NCBI GenBank assembly: GCA_009785505.1
Contig: WQWA01000020.1
Span: 1-37,211, forward strand
DNA length: 37,211 bases
Direction: 5' to 3'
DNA from: Bacteroidales bacterium
GTDB lineage: Bacteria; Bacteroidota; Bacteroidia; Bacteroidales; P3
Shown here in pieces: positions 1-9,480 of this stretch. The stretch's first letter is position 1. Each line of letters starts with the position of its first letter. The notes beneath the pieces were generated by a model. The model saw nothing but the letters and a program-made list of their open reading frames with translations. It had not been told where the DNA came from and did not search any database. A program made the position numbers and the translations under genes.

Positions 1-230
1 ACACTATCCGTATCCACATTTGTGTGCAATGGAATACTCCGTGCTATACGTGAAAAAATAACCAACTAAAGTTAAATCTTCAATCTAAAATATCAAACTC
101 TAAAAACTAAACCCGTTTCAAAAACAGAATGACCCTTTTCAAAATCGGACTGCAAAATTACAAAAAAAAAATGACATAAACAAATTTTTTTTACAAAAAA
201 GTGAAAAAAGTTTTTTAACGACTTACTTTT
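1..230. other. AT-rich stretch without a recognised gene
   Basis: No gene can be called with confidence. Two + strand frames are open from the left edge, one to a TAA at 58-60 (ending in YSVLYVKK) and one to a TAA at 67-69. Either could be the 3' end of a gene starting outside the window. The rest is A/T-tract DNA downstream of the alaS stop, with a leftward promoter at 152-160. Confidence 0.5.
152..160 (-). promoter_or_regulatory. Bacteroidota -7 promoter element reading leftward
   Basis: On the - strand this reads TAATTTTGC after a T-rich run, matching TAnnTTTG. The same string followed by AGTCCGA occurs in front of the tRNA gene at 15249-15257. The transcript would run left out of the window; its gene is not visible. 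Confidence 0.5.
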
Positions 231-2909
231 TTAGGTTAATTCCTTTTTCAAATATGCAATTGCATCGGCAAAACCGCTGATTTTTTTTCCGCTTGCTACA
301 GCTGAAAACGGCTGCCCTCCACCACTTCCGTCTATAAATTTTGCGGCTTCCTTGATGAGGTTGCCGGCATTGCGTCCTGCCTTTACAAGGTCATCGCCAA
401 GTGTTAGAGTGATCGATGAACGGTCATTTTGCACGTTTTTAGCTATGAATACCAAATTCGGAACCTCTTTTCTCAAATCAACTGCCAAGCCTTTAACGAT
501 TTCGGGCAAAATACCCTCCTCGCTATCCGGTATTTCAATCAACTGAATGCCATTGATCGTTTGAGCACGAGACAACAACATTTTTTTCAAGTTCTGTTTG
601 CGTTGCTCCATAAAATCGCCAACTTGTTTTTTCAATTCCTCGTTGTCTTCAATGGTTTTTACTATCGCCTGTTTCAGATTCGACGATTTAAATAGCTCCT
701 GCAGCTCTCTGAGCGAATCCTGCAAAGCAAACCAATAATTTTCAACCTCTTTTGCAGTAATGGCTTCGATTCGACGGACGCCGGCAGCGATTGCCGATTC
801 CGAAATTATTTTGAAAAATCCGAGTTGTCCGGAATTCAAAACGTGTGTACCTCCGCACAATTCCGCCGATTCACCCAATTCAATTACACGCACATCGTCG
901 CCATATTTTTCGCCGAACAACATCAGTGCACCTTTCTGCAAAGCCTCTTCAACAGGGACATTCCGAGATTCAACCAACGGTAGACATTTTCGAATTTCCG
1001 CATTCATCATCTTTTCCACTTGGCGAATTTCTTCATCGGTTACCTTTTGAAAGTGCGAAAAATCGAAACGCAAACTTTCCGGACGAACCGCCGAACCTTT
1101 TTGTTCCACGTGTGTACCAAGAACTTTACGTAAAGCATGATGCAATAAATGTGCTGCGGAATGATTACAAGTCGTTGCCAAACGTGCTTCTTGGTCAATT
1201 TGTGCAATGAATGTTTCCTCAAGGTTTTTTGGCAATTCCGAACATAAATGCACAGTTAAATTGTTTTCCTTTTTGGTGTCGAAAATTGCAGTTTTGTTAT
1301 TTTCAGAGTCAACCAGAACGCCTCTATCCCCTACTTGTCCGCCGCTTTCGGCATAAAACGGCGTTTGATCTAAAACCAACTGAAAAAACGTTTTGTTTTT
1401 TGCGGAAACTTTGCGATATTTCAGAATTCTTGCTTCGCAAGAAAATTCGTCATAGCCTACAAAATTTGTTTCTTCGCCCGAATGAACTGCAATCCAGTCG
1501 TCGGTTTCAACAGCTCCGGCTGCTCTTGAGCGTTCTTTTTGTTGATTGAGTTCTTTTTCGAAATCCTCATAACTCACGGTCAAGCCGTTTTCTTTCAAAA
1601 TCAAGTCCGTTAAATCGAATGGAAACCCGAATGTGTCGTACAATACAAAAGCATCGTGTCCGGAAATACGGGCGGGCGCTTCGACAAGCTCAGCGACCGA
1701 TGTTGCAGTGGCTGGACGCTGAGGCTCTCGAAGCGTCAAGGCCTTCACTTTCGCCATAATTTGGTCGAGCAAGCGGATACCGGATTCCAAAGTTTTCAAG
1801 AATGAATTTTCTTCCTCAGCAATTACTTTCGTGATCAACTCTTGTTGGGATTTGAGTTCTTTGAATTGCTCGCCCATTTCCTGCGACAAAATCGGCACCA
1901 ATTTACACATAAACGGCTCTCTGAAATTCAGAAATGTATAACCGTAACGCACGGCACGACGCAGGATTCGACGAATCACATAGCCGGCTTTGTTGTTCGA
2001 CGGCAGTTGTCCGTCGGCAATCGCAAAACTCACCGCACGCAAGTGATCTGCAATTACACGCATGGCAATGTCTTGCTTCAAGTCTTTTCCGTAAGTTTGG
2101 TTGCAAAGTTTGGCCAAATGCTGAATGATCGGCTGAAAAACGTCCGTATCATAATTCGATTGTTTGCCTTGAACAACCATACACAAACGTTCGAAGCCCA
2201 TACCCGTATCCACATGTTTTGCAGGCAGCTCAACCAACGAACCGTTTGCCATACGGTTGAATTGCATAAACACCAAATTCCAAACTTCAATCACTTGCGG
2301 ATGATCTTGGTTGACCAAATCACGACCGGAAATTTTAGATTTTTCTTCCGCAGAGCGAATATCCACATGGATTTCCGAACAAGGTCCGCACGGACCGGTG
2401 TCGCCCATTTCCCAAAAATTATCTTTTTTATTTCCGAATAAAATTTGGTCTTCGTTCACAATTTTTTTCCACAAATGATAGGCTTCCATATCTTTGGTGG
2501 TGCCGTCTTTTTCGTCGCCTTCAAAAACGGTTACATACAAATTTTCTTTGGGGATTTTGTAAACTTCCGTCAACAACTCCCATGCATATTCGATGGCCTC
2601 TTTTTTGAAATAATCGCCAAACGACCAATTGCCAAGCATTTCGAACATAGTATGATGGTAGGTATCGTGTCCGACTTCTTCCAAATCGTTGTGTTTTCCG
2701 GATACGCGCAAACATTTTTGTGTATCAGCAATACGTGGATATTTTATAGGCGAGTGCCCAATAAAAATGTCTTTGAATTGATTCATTCCTGCGTTGGTAA
2801 ACATCAACGTAGGATCGTTTTTAATCACCATTGGAGCGGAATCCACGATGTGGTGCTGTTTGTTTGCAAAGAAATCTAAGAATGTTTTTCGAATTTGTGC
2901 TGATGTCAT
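231..2909 (-). CDS. alaS: Alanine--tRNA ligase
   Basis: Cytoplasmic class II synthetase that charges tRNA-Ala and edits mischarged Ser or Gly. It has 892 aa, against about 875 usual. The order of parts is canonical: an N-terminal catalytic core starting [14 protein letters not shown], the [13 protein letters not shown] signature, the [14 protein letters not shown] and [11 protein letters not shown] helices that read the acceptor stem, the editing domain with [11 protein letters not shown] and CGGTH (its metal ligands), and a C-terminal domain ending [14 protein letters not shown]. Between the catalytic region and the linker starting [18 protein letters not shown] there is an extra piece of about 25 residues (around [20 protein letters not shown]). 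It is encoded by a palindromic element at 1677-1735 and accounts for the added length. The gene stands alone on the - strand with its own promoter at 2934-2941. Identity is certain; whether the insertion affects activity is unknown. Confidence 0.98.
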   Translation of the reverse strand: MTSAQIRKTFLDFFANKQHHIVDSAPMVIKNDPTLMFTNAGMNQFKDIFIGHSPIKYPRIADTQKCLRVSGKHNDLEEVGHDTYHHTMFEMLGNWSFGDYFKKEAIEYAWELLTEVYKIPKENLYVTVFEGDEKDGTTKDMEAYHLWKKIVNEDQILFGNKKDNFWEMGDTGPCGPCSEIHVDIRSAEEKSKISGRDLVNQDHPQVIEVWNLVFMQFNRMANGSLVELPAKHVDTGMGFERLCMVVQGKQSNYDTDVFQPIIQHLAKLCNQTYGKDLKQDIAMRVIADHLRAVSFAIADGQLPSNNKAGYVIRRILRRAVRYGYTFLNFREPFMCKLVPILSQEMGEQFKELKSQQELITKVIAEEENSFLKTLESGIRLLDQIMAKVKALTLREPQRPATATSVAELVEAPARISGHDAFVLYDTFGFPFDLTDLILKENGLTVSYEDFEKELNQQKERSRAAGAVETDDWIAVHSGEETNFVGYDEFSCEARILKYRKVSAKNKTFFQLVLDQTPFYAESGGQVGDRGVLVDSENNKTAIFDTKKENNLTVHLCSELPKNLEETFIAQIDQEARLATTCNHSAAHLLHHALRKVLGTHVEQKGSAVRPESLRFDFSHFQKVTDEEIRQVEKMMNAEIRKCLPLVESRNVPVEEALQKGALMLFGEKYGDDVRVIELGESAELCGGTHVLNSGQLGFFKIISESAIAAGVRRIEAITAKEVENYWFALQDSLRELQELFKSSNLKQAIVKTIEDNEELKKQVGDFMEQRKQNLKKMLLSRAQTINGIQLIEIPDSEEGILPEIVKGLAVDLRKEVPNLVFIAKNVQNDRSSITLTLGDDLVKAGRNAGNLIKEAAKFIDGSGGGQPFSAVASGKKISGFADAIAYLKKELT
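1677..1735. repeat. Palindromic element inserted in frame in alaS
   Basis: The left arm CGCTTCGACAAGCTCAGCG (1677-1695) and right arm CGCTGAGGCTCTCGAAGCG (1717-1735) are inverted copies differing in a few central bases, around a 21-base loop. The arm resembles the widespread small repeat containing CTTCGACAAGCTCAG seen in many bacterial genomes. The insertion keeps the reading frame and falls in the alaS linker where other AlaRS proteins have only a few residues. Confidence 0.8.
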
Positions 2910-2933
2910 GATTTTTTTCTTTGAAATAAGGTG

Positions 2934-2941
2934 CGAAGATA
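2934..2941 (-). promoter_or_regulatory. alaS promoter -7 element
   Basis: Reads TATCTTCG on the - strand directly after a T-rich run, one base off TAnnTTTG, 24 bases before the alaS ATG. Confidence 0.6.
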
Positions 2942-2990
2942 CGAAAAAATTGAGAATTATTTGGTTTTTATTTTCTACTTTTTGTTGAAT

Positions 2991-3899
2991 TTACCACAGC
3001 CACCAACAATCAATCCTTCTCGGGCGAATGTCAAAAAGGGTAGTAAGTCTTAGACCTGTAAAAAGCGTGTTAAAAAAACCAGATTGTACGTCATGATGAA
3101 GAAAGACCGCTATTTTAGGAGTATATTCGCTTGTAGGTGAATTGTTTATTATCAAGTCATTATTTGACCTCGAAACAGGCGAAAATCCATAGTCTAAAAA
3201 CACGGATAAGCGCATTCTTGTAGATCTGGGGGTTCGGGAGTTTCCTGTAGAAAAAACATACCCAACCTCTACAGAGCCGATAAATAGTGTATTCATTTTC
3301 AGTGAACTATTGTGTGAGCGTTGGTTTATTCTCAAGCCATGACTGGGCATATCGCTGAGTATGCCGTCGTGGTCATCGCCGATGATGTTGTCGTAACGCG
3401 CTCGTTTGGTAACATCGCTGCTTGCTCTTTCTGCTCCGTCAATATTGAATTTGACTTTCCCGCCAACCAGAAAATAAAAGTTATTTTGAAACTGCGTTCC
3501 AAGCATCAATGTCGGCCCTATGTTTACCAGCTGCTGACGCGAGCTTATATTCTCAAAAGAGAATAGGCCGTCAAAGGCTCTTCCCTCCGTATCAATCATC
3601 GGTACAATATGAAGCGTATCGTTTCGGCGCATCACAGAATTGTAAAGAGATAATTCAAACCCCGTCTGCAGCAAGAAACCGCTGCGTGCTCTGTACTCGT
3701 ATCCGATACCGATGGCACCTCCTAATCCGCCAATTGCTCGAGTTGCAGGCGAATGATTCATGATACTGCTGTACCCGGCATTTGTCCAGAGAGCAATGGA
3801 ATTGCTGCTGCTATTACGACCATGTTGGCTAAACACCGGTTGCACTGATATCAACAACAGTGTAAAAATCAAAAACAATATTTTCACTATACTTTTCAT
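2991..3899 (-). CDS. Outer-membrane beta-barrel protein, partner of the upstream T9SS cargo
   Basis: A 302-aa exported protein. Residues 1-24 form a signal peptide (KSIVKILFLIFTLLLISVQP, cleaved near FSQ). The rest has the alternating pattern of an outer-membrane barrel: GGAIGIGYEYRARSGFLLQTGFEL, NIGPTLMLGTQFQNNFYFLVGGKVKF, FIGSVEVGYVF, RMRLSVFLDYGFSP and a C-terminal LFTGLRLTTLFDI. The extreme C-terminus is aromatic (CWWLW). The ATG overlaps the TAA of the 1006-aa gene by one base (TAATG), so the two are probably translationally coupled and made together. No family name can be assigned; a PorT-like or generic barrel (DUF-type) is possible. The inference is that it anchors or serves the large secreted protein encoded just upstream. 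Confidence 0.8.
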   Translation of the reverse strand: MKSIVKILFLIFTLLLISVQPVFSQHGRNSSSNSIALWTNAGYSSIMNHSPATRAIGGLGGAIGIGYEYRARSGFLLQTGFELSLYNSVMRRNDTLHIVPMIDTEGRAFDGLFSFENISSRQQLVNIGPTLMLGTQFQNNFYFLVGGKVKFNIDGAERASSDVTKRARYDNIIGDDHDGILSDMPSHGLRINQRSHNSSLKMNTLFIGSVEVGYVFSTGNSRTPRSTRMRLSVFLDYGFSPVSRSNNDLIINNSPTSEYTPKIAVFLHHDVQSGFFNTLFTGLRLTTLFDIRPRRIDCWWLW

Positions 3900-6800
3900 T
3901 ATCTAACAATAATTCGTTCTCTCACCATATTTTCACCCGTTTTGCTCCATATGGTCAGCACATAGGCTCCGGCAAAATTAGGTGCGGCAATGTTGTTTGC
4001 TCCCTCTACGACTGCTCGTCGGGAAATTCTACGTCCTGTCAAGTCATGGATCTCCACATATCCTGCCGTAGGCATCGAAATGTCAAAAATTTGGCTTGCA
4101 TTTACAACAGTCGGAAATTCGGCTCCGATTGGACGCCATACCGGTATTATTGGGCAGGTATATACAGCAACGCTTTCTGCACAGCGAATAAAACTCACCT
4201 TGTACTCTGCATTGATATCAAGCGTTTGGAGAGTACCGGCATAAAAATATGAGCCGGTTGCACCCGGAATCGGCAAATCGTTTCTGTGCCATTGAAAACT
4301 CGATAAGCGACAACCCTCCTCTATCGGAATGCTGTTTGACAACGCAAGCACATTATTCCACATTTGAATAATGACTGAAGAGTTGTAACGAATTGAAACC
4401 TCAAAATCAAGTACCATATCTCTATACAAATCCCTTTCGAGTATCAACGTGCCGCGATATGTGTCCGGACGAACGCCGACAGGCAGAGGAATGTCTATAG
4501 AAAATGCATTAACCGGTTCTCTGATAATATCATTAAAACCTGCAGCACGAGCTTTTTCGTCAAAGTGAACAGATTGATAGTGGGGAGAATCGGAAGAAAC
4601 TACATAAGACAGATTGAAGTCGGCATCATCACGGCATATCATTACCGGTATCGGGTTCAACTCGGCTACAAGTACAGGGGTTACTGTTAAATATAGATGC
4701 ACAATACTATCGCAACCCTGCATGGTTTGTCTATTGAAAACAACAGTACCACTCTGCGTTCCGGGCAAGAAAGTCGTGTCATGCCAATCAAAAGGCAACT
4801 CGTAGCTGTAAATGGCAAGCTCTTCAATCAAGATGACTGCAGGAACACCATGTATTTCTATTTCAACTGTATCTATTCCGCAGGCGCTTCTAATCTCAGC
4901 ATAATAATTTGTAATGCCCGGTGTTATGGTAATGCTGTCGCTGATAGGATTCAAGTTTAGGTCGTACCACCATGTAATCCTGTCTCTACTCACATTGGTA
5001 TTCAAAAAGTCGGTAAGTGAAAGCCGACAATTTAATGTGGCATCAACAGGCTCTGTGGGAGTTGTCATCCAGGCAGGCATCTCAACCCGCACATGTACTA
5101 TTTCGGTAGCAAAAATTTCTGTTTGGCCCGGACACATGTATTGACGCCTACCGAATATCAAATACTCTGTATCTACAAGAGGGCTTACAATTGCGTTGCT
5201 TACCTGCCATTGAGCTGTTCCGGCAATATTTTCTACCCTTTCCAGTGTTCTCAAATCAATAGATTCTCCGAAGCAAATAACAGTATCTACAGCAAGGCGG
5301 TTATCAATAACATTCACTTTGAAAGCAAACTCCACACCAAAAAGTGTTCCGGTATAAATTGTTGTTTCTTGTGGTGATACCCTAAAGTACGCATTGTTTT
5401 CTCTTTCCGGATGGGATATTGTATACGTGCGAGTGCTCGGATCGTATTGAAAATTGGAGCTTGCAAGCGGTGCGTTTACAGCAGGATTCCAAACGACCGG
5501 TAGTTCCGGATTATCCCAAACAACTTCTAGGGGTTGTCCCATGTTTGTCCATAGACCCAAATATGCGTTTTCGCCCTGGCAAATAGTGATTTCAACCACT
5601 GTAGCCGGTTGGTTCCTGCTATTCCGGCAGGTTCTATCAGATATAGGGCTGCACCACATACCGCTCAACCAGCTACGGTCTATCTCAGCATTATTGGTTC
5701 CTCCAAAGTATTCAATAATTAGGCAAGTGCCTACTGTCAGCTGAAAATTAAGAGTTTGCGGAGTTCCGTTCAAATCAGTATAAGTAATGGTAATATCGTA
5801 AGTCAATGTCTCCGGCGCATCGCCATCGAATACAACCTCCCATCGGGCATCTGCAGTTCTTGTGGGGATATATTCACCGGGAGTAGTTTGGTTGGTAAAT
5901 TCAACATTGAAATTTACCCCCGGAAAGCAAGCTGTATTGACGATATCAAAATACCCTATTGCACCGAAAAAACCACACCAAGCATTCATTCGAGGTGCTA
6001 TATCTTCAAATAGCTCAATAGTTCTTCTTCGAGTGTGAGTAATGGTAGTACCACAGATTTTATTAAGAATATCCACTTCAATGGTGAATGCATTAGTATA
6101 ATTTCCTCCAAAAAATAGCGCAATGCCCTGTGTGTAATTATCCGGATTATCCCAGACTACCCTATAGTCGGTTACTCTGTATAAGTCGTTTTCTGCATTT
6201 GGCATTTCATGAAAAATAACGTTTGAAGAAGCATCTGGCCCCACGTGTAAAGGAACCCAGGTAAGCTCTGCTAAATTGGATACATTAACCGGGTCGATAC
6301 AGTAAAAAACAGTTGTACGCGAGTCCCTAAAGACAAGATCCCACCCAGAAAATATGGGATCAAAATTCGGATCAACCGTAAGAACCTCAACTTCGGCTCT
6401 TGCAAGAACTGGACAGTGCTCATTTGTAGCCACGAGCGCATACGTAGCACGTGGTTCTGTTGCCGTGACAGTTAAGTTATGCGTGTAGAATCTGTCTCCG
6501 GTTTCTATATGCAGCCAGTAGATCGTGTCGTAGTTGGCGGCGCTTACTCGTAATATTTCCACAGATGAGTTAAGACATACAATGTCTGTACCACTCCGCG
6601 AAATACTTACCGTTGGTCTCTGCCGCACATCAATGGTCAGAGTTCGAGTGAAAACATTAGACGGATTGGCTATTTGCCGATATTCTAATGTATAAACAGT
6701 TGTGGTGGTTGGGCTGACAGTGGTACTGCTTATGTTTCGCCACCCGACTATTTCCCATCCTACCGCTACGGAAACATTGTCATTTTGGAAACCAAGCAAA

Positions 6801-6919
6801 TCGAAACTATGCCCCTCACAAATTGTAAATTCATTAAAGGCAAACACGACTTGCGCACGCAGCGACGAAAAACTGCACAACAGAAATAGAGTTGTGATAA
6901 AAGTAATAGTTAGTTTCAT
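3899..6919 (-). CDS. Large secreted protein with Ig-like segments and T9SS type A sorting domain
   Basis: A 1006-aa exported protein. The signal peptide is residues 1-22 (LTITFITTLFLLCSFSSLRAQ). The long middle is made of beta-rich modules of the kind common in Bacteroidota adhesins: TICEGHSFDLLGF near the start, TICQGENAYLGLW, VICFGESIDLRTL, and a QGCDSIVHLYLTVTP motif. These are Cys-containing 'CxGE ... CDS' repeats. The last 75 or so residues form a type A sorting domain: FDISMPTAGYVEIHDLTGR, then a Gly-Ala-Tyr-Val-Leu strand and a terminal RERIIVR. It would cross the outer membrane by T9SS and be processed by PorU. It lies 102 bases downstream of porN, after a terminator and with its own promoter, and is coupled to the 302-aa barrel. 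Function beyond surface or adhesin-like is not known. Confidence 0.85.
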   Translation of the reverse strand: MKLTITFITTLFLLCSFSSLRAQVVFAFNEFTICEGHSFDLLGFQNDNVSVAVGWEIVGWRNISSTTVSPTTTTVYTLEYRQIANPSNVFTRTLTIDVRQRPTVSISRSGTDIVCLNSSVEILRVSAANYDTIYWLHIETGDRFYTHNLTVTATEPRATYALVATNEHCPVLARAEVEVLTVDPNFDPIFSGWDLVFRDSRTTVFYCIDPVNVSNLAELTWVPLHVGPDASSNVIFHEMPNAENDLYRVTDYRVVWDNPDNYTQGIALFFGGNYTNAFTIEVDILNKICGTTITHTRRRTIELFEDIAPRMNAWCGFFGAIGYFDIVNTACFPGVNFNVEFTNQTTPGEYIPTRTADARWEVVFDGDAPETLTYDITITYTDLNGTPQTLNFQLTVGTCLIIEYFGGTNNAEIDRSWLSGMWCSPISDRTCRNSRNQPATVVEITICQGENAYLGLWTNMGQPLEVVWDNPELPVVWNPAVNAPLASSNFQYDPSTRTYTISHPERENNAYFRVSPQETTIYTGTLFGVEFAFKVNVIDNRLAVDTVICFGESIDLRTLERVENIAGTAQWQVSNAIVSPLVDTEYLIFGRRQYMCPGQTEIFATEIVHVRVEMPAWMTTPTEPVDATLNCRLSLTDFLNTNVSRDRITWWYDLNLNPISDSITITPGITNYYAEIRSACGIDTVEIEIHGVPAVILIEELAIYSYELPFDWHDTTFLPGTQSGTVVFNRQTMQGCDSIVHLYLTVTPVLVAELNPIPVMICRDDADFNLSYVVSSDSPHYQSVHFDEKARAAGFNDIIREPVNAFSIDIPLPVGVRPDTYRGTLILERDLYRDMVLDFEVSIRYNSSVIIQMWNNVLALSNSIPIEEGCRLSSFQWHRNDLPIPGATGSYFYAGTLQTLDINAEYKVSFIRCAESVAVYTCPIIPVWRPIGAEFPTVVNASQIFDISMPTAGYVEIHDLTGRRISRRAVVEGANNIAAPNFAGAYVLTIWSKTGENMVRERIIVR

Positions 6920-6979
6920 AGGTCAGATTATTTTATCCTAAATTTTGTCCTTTAAGCCCATTTCGTTAAAAATAGAGGA

Positions 6980-6987
6980 AAAAGATA
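6980..6987 (-). promoter_or_regulatory. Probable promoter of the 1006-aa cargo operon
   Basis: Reads TATCTTTT on the - strand, one base off TAnnTTTG, immediately after the T-tract of the por terminator and 60 bases before the ATG at 6919. Confidence 0.45.
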
Positions 6988-6988
6988 C

Positions 6989-7015
6989 AAAAACGGCGAC
7001 AATGCCGCCGTTTTT
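6989..7015 (-). terminator. Rho-independent terminator of the por operon
   Basis: Perfect 10-bp stem AAAAACGGCG/CGCCGTTTTT with a 7-base loop, ending in five T on the - strand, 6 bases after the porN stop. The outer A/T pairs make it usable in either direction. Confidence 0.85.
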
Positions 7016-7021
7016 CTAATA

Positions 7022-7879
7022 TTACCACACCCAAAGATCTTCTTCTATATTCAGCAACTCGATTTCAATTCGTCTGGATTCTTCCAAAAGCTGACGTCCG
7101 GAAAGAAACTCAGTAAGCTCTCGACCTTGCGGATTATCAATTTTTGTGATAAAGCTATGGAAAAAGCGCTGCCACGCGAATACATCGTCGTAAGACAGAC
7201 GTGCTGCAGAATTGTGTCGATTGAATGCATCTGTGTTAACAAACACTGGTCTGCTCTCTGCATAATGGAGCCAAAACAAAGTCTGAATCCCCATAAAATC
7301 ACCGGATTCTGCGTGATATCGTCGAACAACCGGAGCAAGCCCTATAATACGATTATCACGAACGCTGCGTTGGCGATCAATAAACCAATCCTCTTTCAAA
7401 CGAAGCATCATCACGTCTCCCGTTCTAAATGCCGTTGTATCGGAACGTAGAATCATTTGTCCGGGATTATCTAAGTCATCCACGTACCTTGTCTCAACAT
7501 GCGTGTGCTGTGCCATAAATTCCTCAAAAGTCAGTGGCCGGGTAAAGTCGTCGGTGATCGGATCGAAAGCTCTGAGCTCTCCTGATTCAAATCCTTGCAT
7601 AACCATACTCATAAAGCTTATACGGTCTCGAGTAGGATTAACCGGAAAGTAAAAGAATTGGTTGAATGGCTGGCGAAAATCAATCATCCGCCACAAACGA
7701 TGTCTGATATAGATATCCGCTTCACGAACCCACACAAACGGACGCGGCTCTCTTCCAATATGGTTTTCTCTGATATAGAAGCGATCAGACGGAGGCTCCA
7801 TGCCAATAGCTTGTGCTTGTACACGCTCTGCAGCGAATAACGCAAAAAGAACGATACTTAAAACGGCTAATTTTTTCAT
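7022..7879 (-). CDS. porN: T9SS ring protein PorN/GldN
   Basis: A 285-aa periplasmic protein with a signal peptide (residues 1-22, ending VQAQA). Residues such as EREPRPFVWVREADIYIRHR-type strands, WRMIDFRQPFNQFFYFP, LRLKEDWFIDRQRS, RIIGLAPV and SRPVFVN follow the GldN/PorN pattern. In T9SS, PorN binds the lipoprotein PorK and builds the large periplasmic ring under the outer membrane. It is the last gene of the porP-K-L-M-N operon, 16 bases after porM, which is the usual family order. A strong terminator follows at once. The identification rests on sequence pattern and position together. Confidence 0.95.
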   Translation of the reverse strand: MKKLAVLSIVLFALFAAERVQAQAIGMEPPSDRFYIRENHIGREPRPFVWVREADIYIRHRLWRMIDFRQPFNQFFYFPVNPTRDRISFMSMVMQGFESGELRAFDPITDDFTRPLTFEEFMAQHTHVETRYVDDLDNPGQMILRSDTTAFRTGDVMMLRLKEDWFIDRQRSVRDNRIIGLAPVVRRYHAESGDFMGIQTLFWLHYAESRPVFVNTDAFNRHNSAARLSYDDVFAWQRFFHSFITKIDNPQGRELTEFLSGRQLLEESRRIEIELLNIEEDLWVW

Positions 7880-7895
7880 GATATATCGGTTTTTA

Positions 7896-9440
7896 TTATC
7901 TGATTATTAATGAAAATGGACGAGTAGCTTCGGGACCTGTCGGCATTTGAACGTTTATATTATCGAAGTTGAATCTCTGTCCCGGTCTCGCATTTCGCAT
8001 TTGAGTTATCATTGCATCTGTAAATCTGTTGTTTGTAGATCTCAATTCTACGAAACTTCCAGCTACTGTTGTTGACATTGTAAACGAGTTTACCTGCACT
8101 GCCAATTCGAAATCAAAGCCCGGCATTCTTGCGACTAATCCTCCTGCACCTGCCAAAACGCTTGCAGCAACATGTGTATCTCGATCGCCAAGACCTGCCA
8201 CTACAACCACGGGATCCGGCACACGTCTTACACGATATCTGAATTCTCCTACGTTTCTGGTTCCTCCATCATTCGTTCTTGCCGAAACTGTTATGACTGC
8301 CTCACCCGGTGTTGTTGCACGGACGATATAGCGGTTTCCGCCTCCCGGAATCGGAGTAATGGTAGCCCCTGCACCGGAAATGCTTACACGAACATTACCG
8401 GGATCAACGCCCGAAACTGCCGCAGTGATAGGATTGTCAACACCGATGTAGAACACATTCATTGCCTCTGCCGAAACGGATGCTGCGGGAGCTGCTACGA
8501 CATACTCTGTTCGGAATGGAAGTCTATCGCCGTCGAAATCAATCCAGCCCGAGACAGGGAAGACACCTTCACTTGTGGCTGGAACACTAAAACGAACAAC
8601 GCCGTCTCTACTTTCAATATTTCGACCGTTAATGTTTGCCATAACTCTTTGTCTACCATCCCATGCAACCATAAACACTTCTGCCTCAAAAGTTTCTCCA
8701 AGTGCCACAAATGTTGACCTAGGAACGATTCTCGCTTGTACATTGTCAAAAGTCAAATCGCCGTCAGATACCATACGAAACAGCTCGTTTACAACTTCAA
8801 GTTCAAAATTCAGTGCATTGTTTTTCAACTGATTCAAAATTGTAATTGCTGCAACGATAACTACTCCATCAAAATTTGCCCTTTCCCATGGAATTATCAT
8901 ACCATTTGCATCACGAAACGGGCCTTCTGTGTCGAACGGCTGCATTATATTATCTTGATTGCTTTCCGGCAAAAGATTAAGCATGTTTATAACATGCTGC
9001 TCAATTTCATTTCTAAGTTTCAGACCTCTTCCATCATTAATAAAAAGTCGAGTTGGGGTACTATAATCATCTTGGCGTCTGATAGCACGTGGATTAAGTG
9101 TATCTGCAACTTCCGGAGGTACTCTCTCAGCCATAACAACAAGGTCTCTTCTTGCAAGTCTAATATGCTCACGAAGTTCAGCTGTAAGTCTTTGTGCCTC
9201 TTGTGCCTTATCAAAATTTTCTTGAAATCTGTCTCTATCTTCTGCCAAAGCCCTTTCGAACATCATGTGTGTAGACACAACGTTATCGCGAAGATTTTCA
9301 TTGGTTCTTTCCATGCTTTCATTCACAATCACGAAAGATCTCAAAACTTCCGTTGATACGTTCAATGCAACCATTGTGATAAAGACCAAATACATCAAGC
9401 TAACGAGCTTTTGTCTTGGGGTTTGTTTGCCACCGGCCAT
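7896..9440 (-). CDS. porM: T9SS motor/trans-envelope protein PorM/GldM
   Basis: A 514-aa inner-membrane protein. It has the short cytoplasmic start MAGGKQTPRQKLVSLMYLVF typical of the family, followed by one membrane helix (about residues 13-32). After it come a helical bundle (roughly residues 35-215, containing the LRDNVVSTHMMFERALAEDR and AQRLTAELREHIRLAR stretches) and consecutive beta domains to the C-terminus. These include GVFPVSGWIDFDGDRLPF and the AAVSGVDPGNVRVSISGAGA region. PorM spans the periplasm as a dimer, pairs with PorL as a proton-driven rotary motor, and contacts the PorKN ring. It sits between porL (40 bases) and porN (16 bases). Confidence 0.97.
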   Translation of the reverse strand: MAGGKQTPRQKLVSLMYLVFITMVALNVSTEVLRSFVIVNESMERTNENLRDNVVSTHMMFERALAEDRDRFQENFDKAQEAQRLTAELREHIRLARRDLVVMAERVPPEVADTLNPRAIRRQDDYSTPTRLFINDGRGLKLRNEIEQHVINMLNLLPESNQDNIMQPFDTEGPFRDANGMIIPWERANFDGVVIVAAITILNQLKNNALNFELEVVNELFRMVSDGDLTFDNVQARIVPRSTFVALGETFEAEVFMVAWDGRQRVMANINGRNIESRDGVVRFSVPATSEGVFPVSGWIDFDGDRLPFRTEYVVAAPAASVSAEAMNVFYIGVDNPITAAVSGVDPGNVRVSISGAGATITPIPGGGNRYIVRATTPGEAVITVSARTNDGGTRNVGEFRYRVRRVPDPVVVVAGLGDRDTHVAASVLAGAGGLVARMPGFDFELAVQVNSFTMSTTVAGSFVELRSTNNRFTDAMITQMRNARPGQRFNFDNINVQMPTGPEATRPFSLIIR

Positions 9441-9480
9441 AATCTTATCCCTTCATTTTAGTTGTTAAACTTTACTTTTA

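Noticed and set aside
1-69. Partial CDS at the left edge
   Set aside because: Two + strand frames are open for only about 20 codons and neither is recognisable, so no gene is called.
1842-2441. 199-codon + strand ORF inside alaS
   Set aside because: Antisense shadow of a conserved synthetase; no signal or domain pattern.
8172-9356. Long + strand ORFs opposite porM
   Set aside because: Antisense shadows with Cys/Asn-rich, non-protein-like translation.
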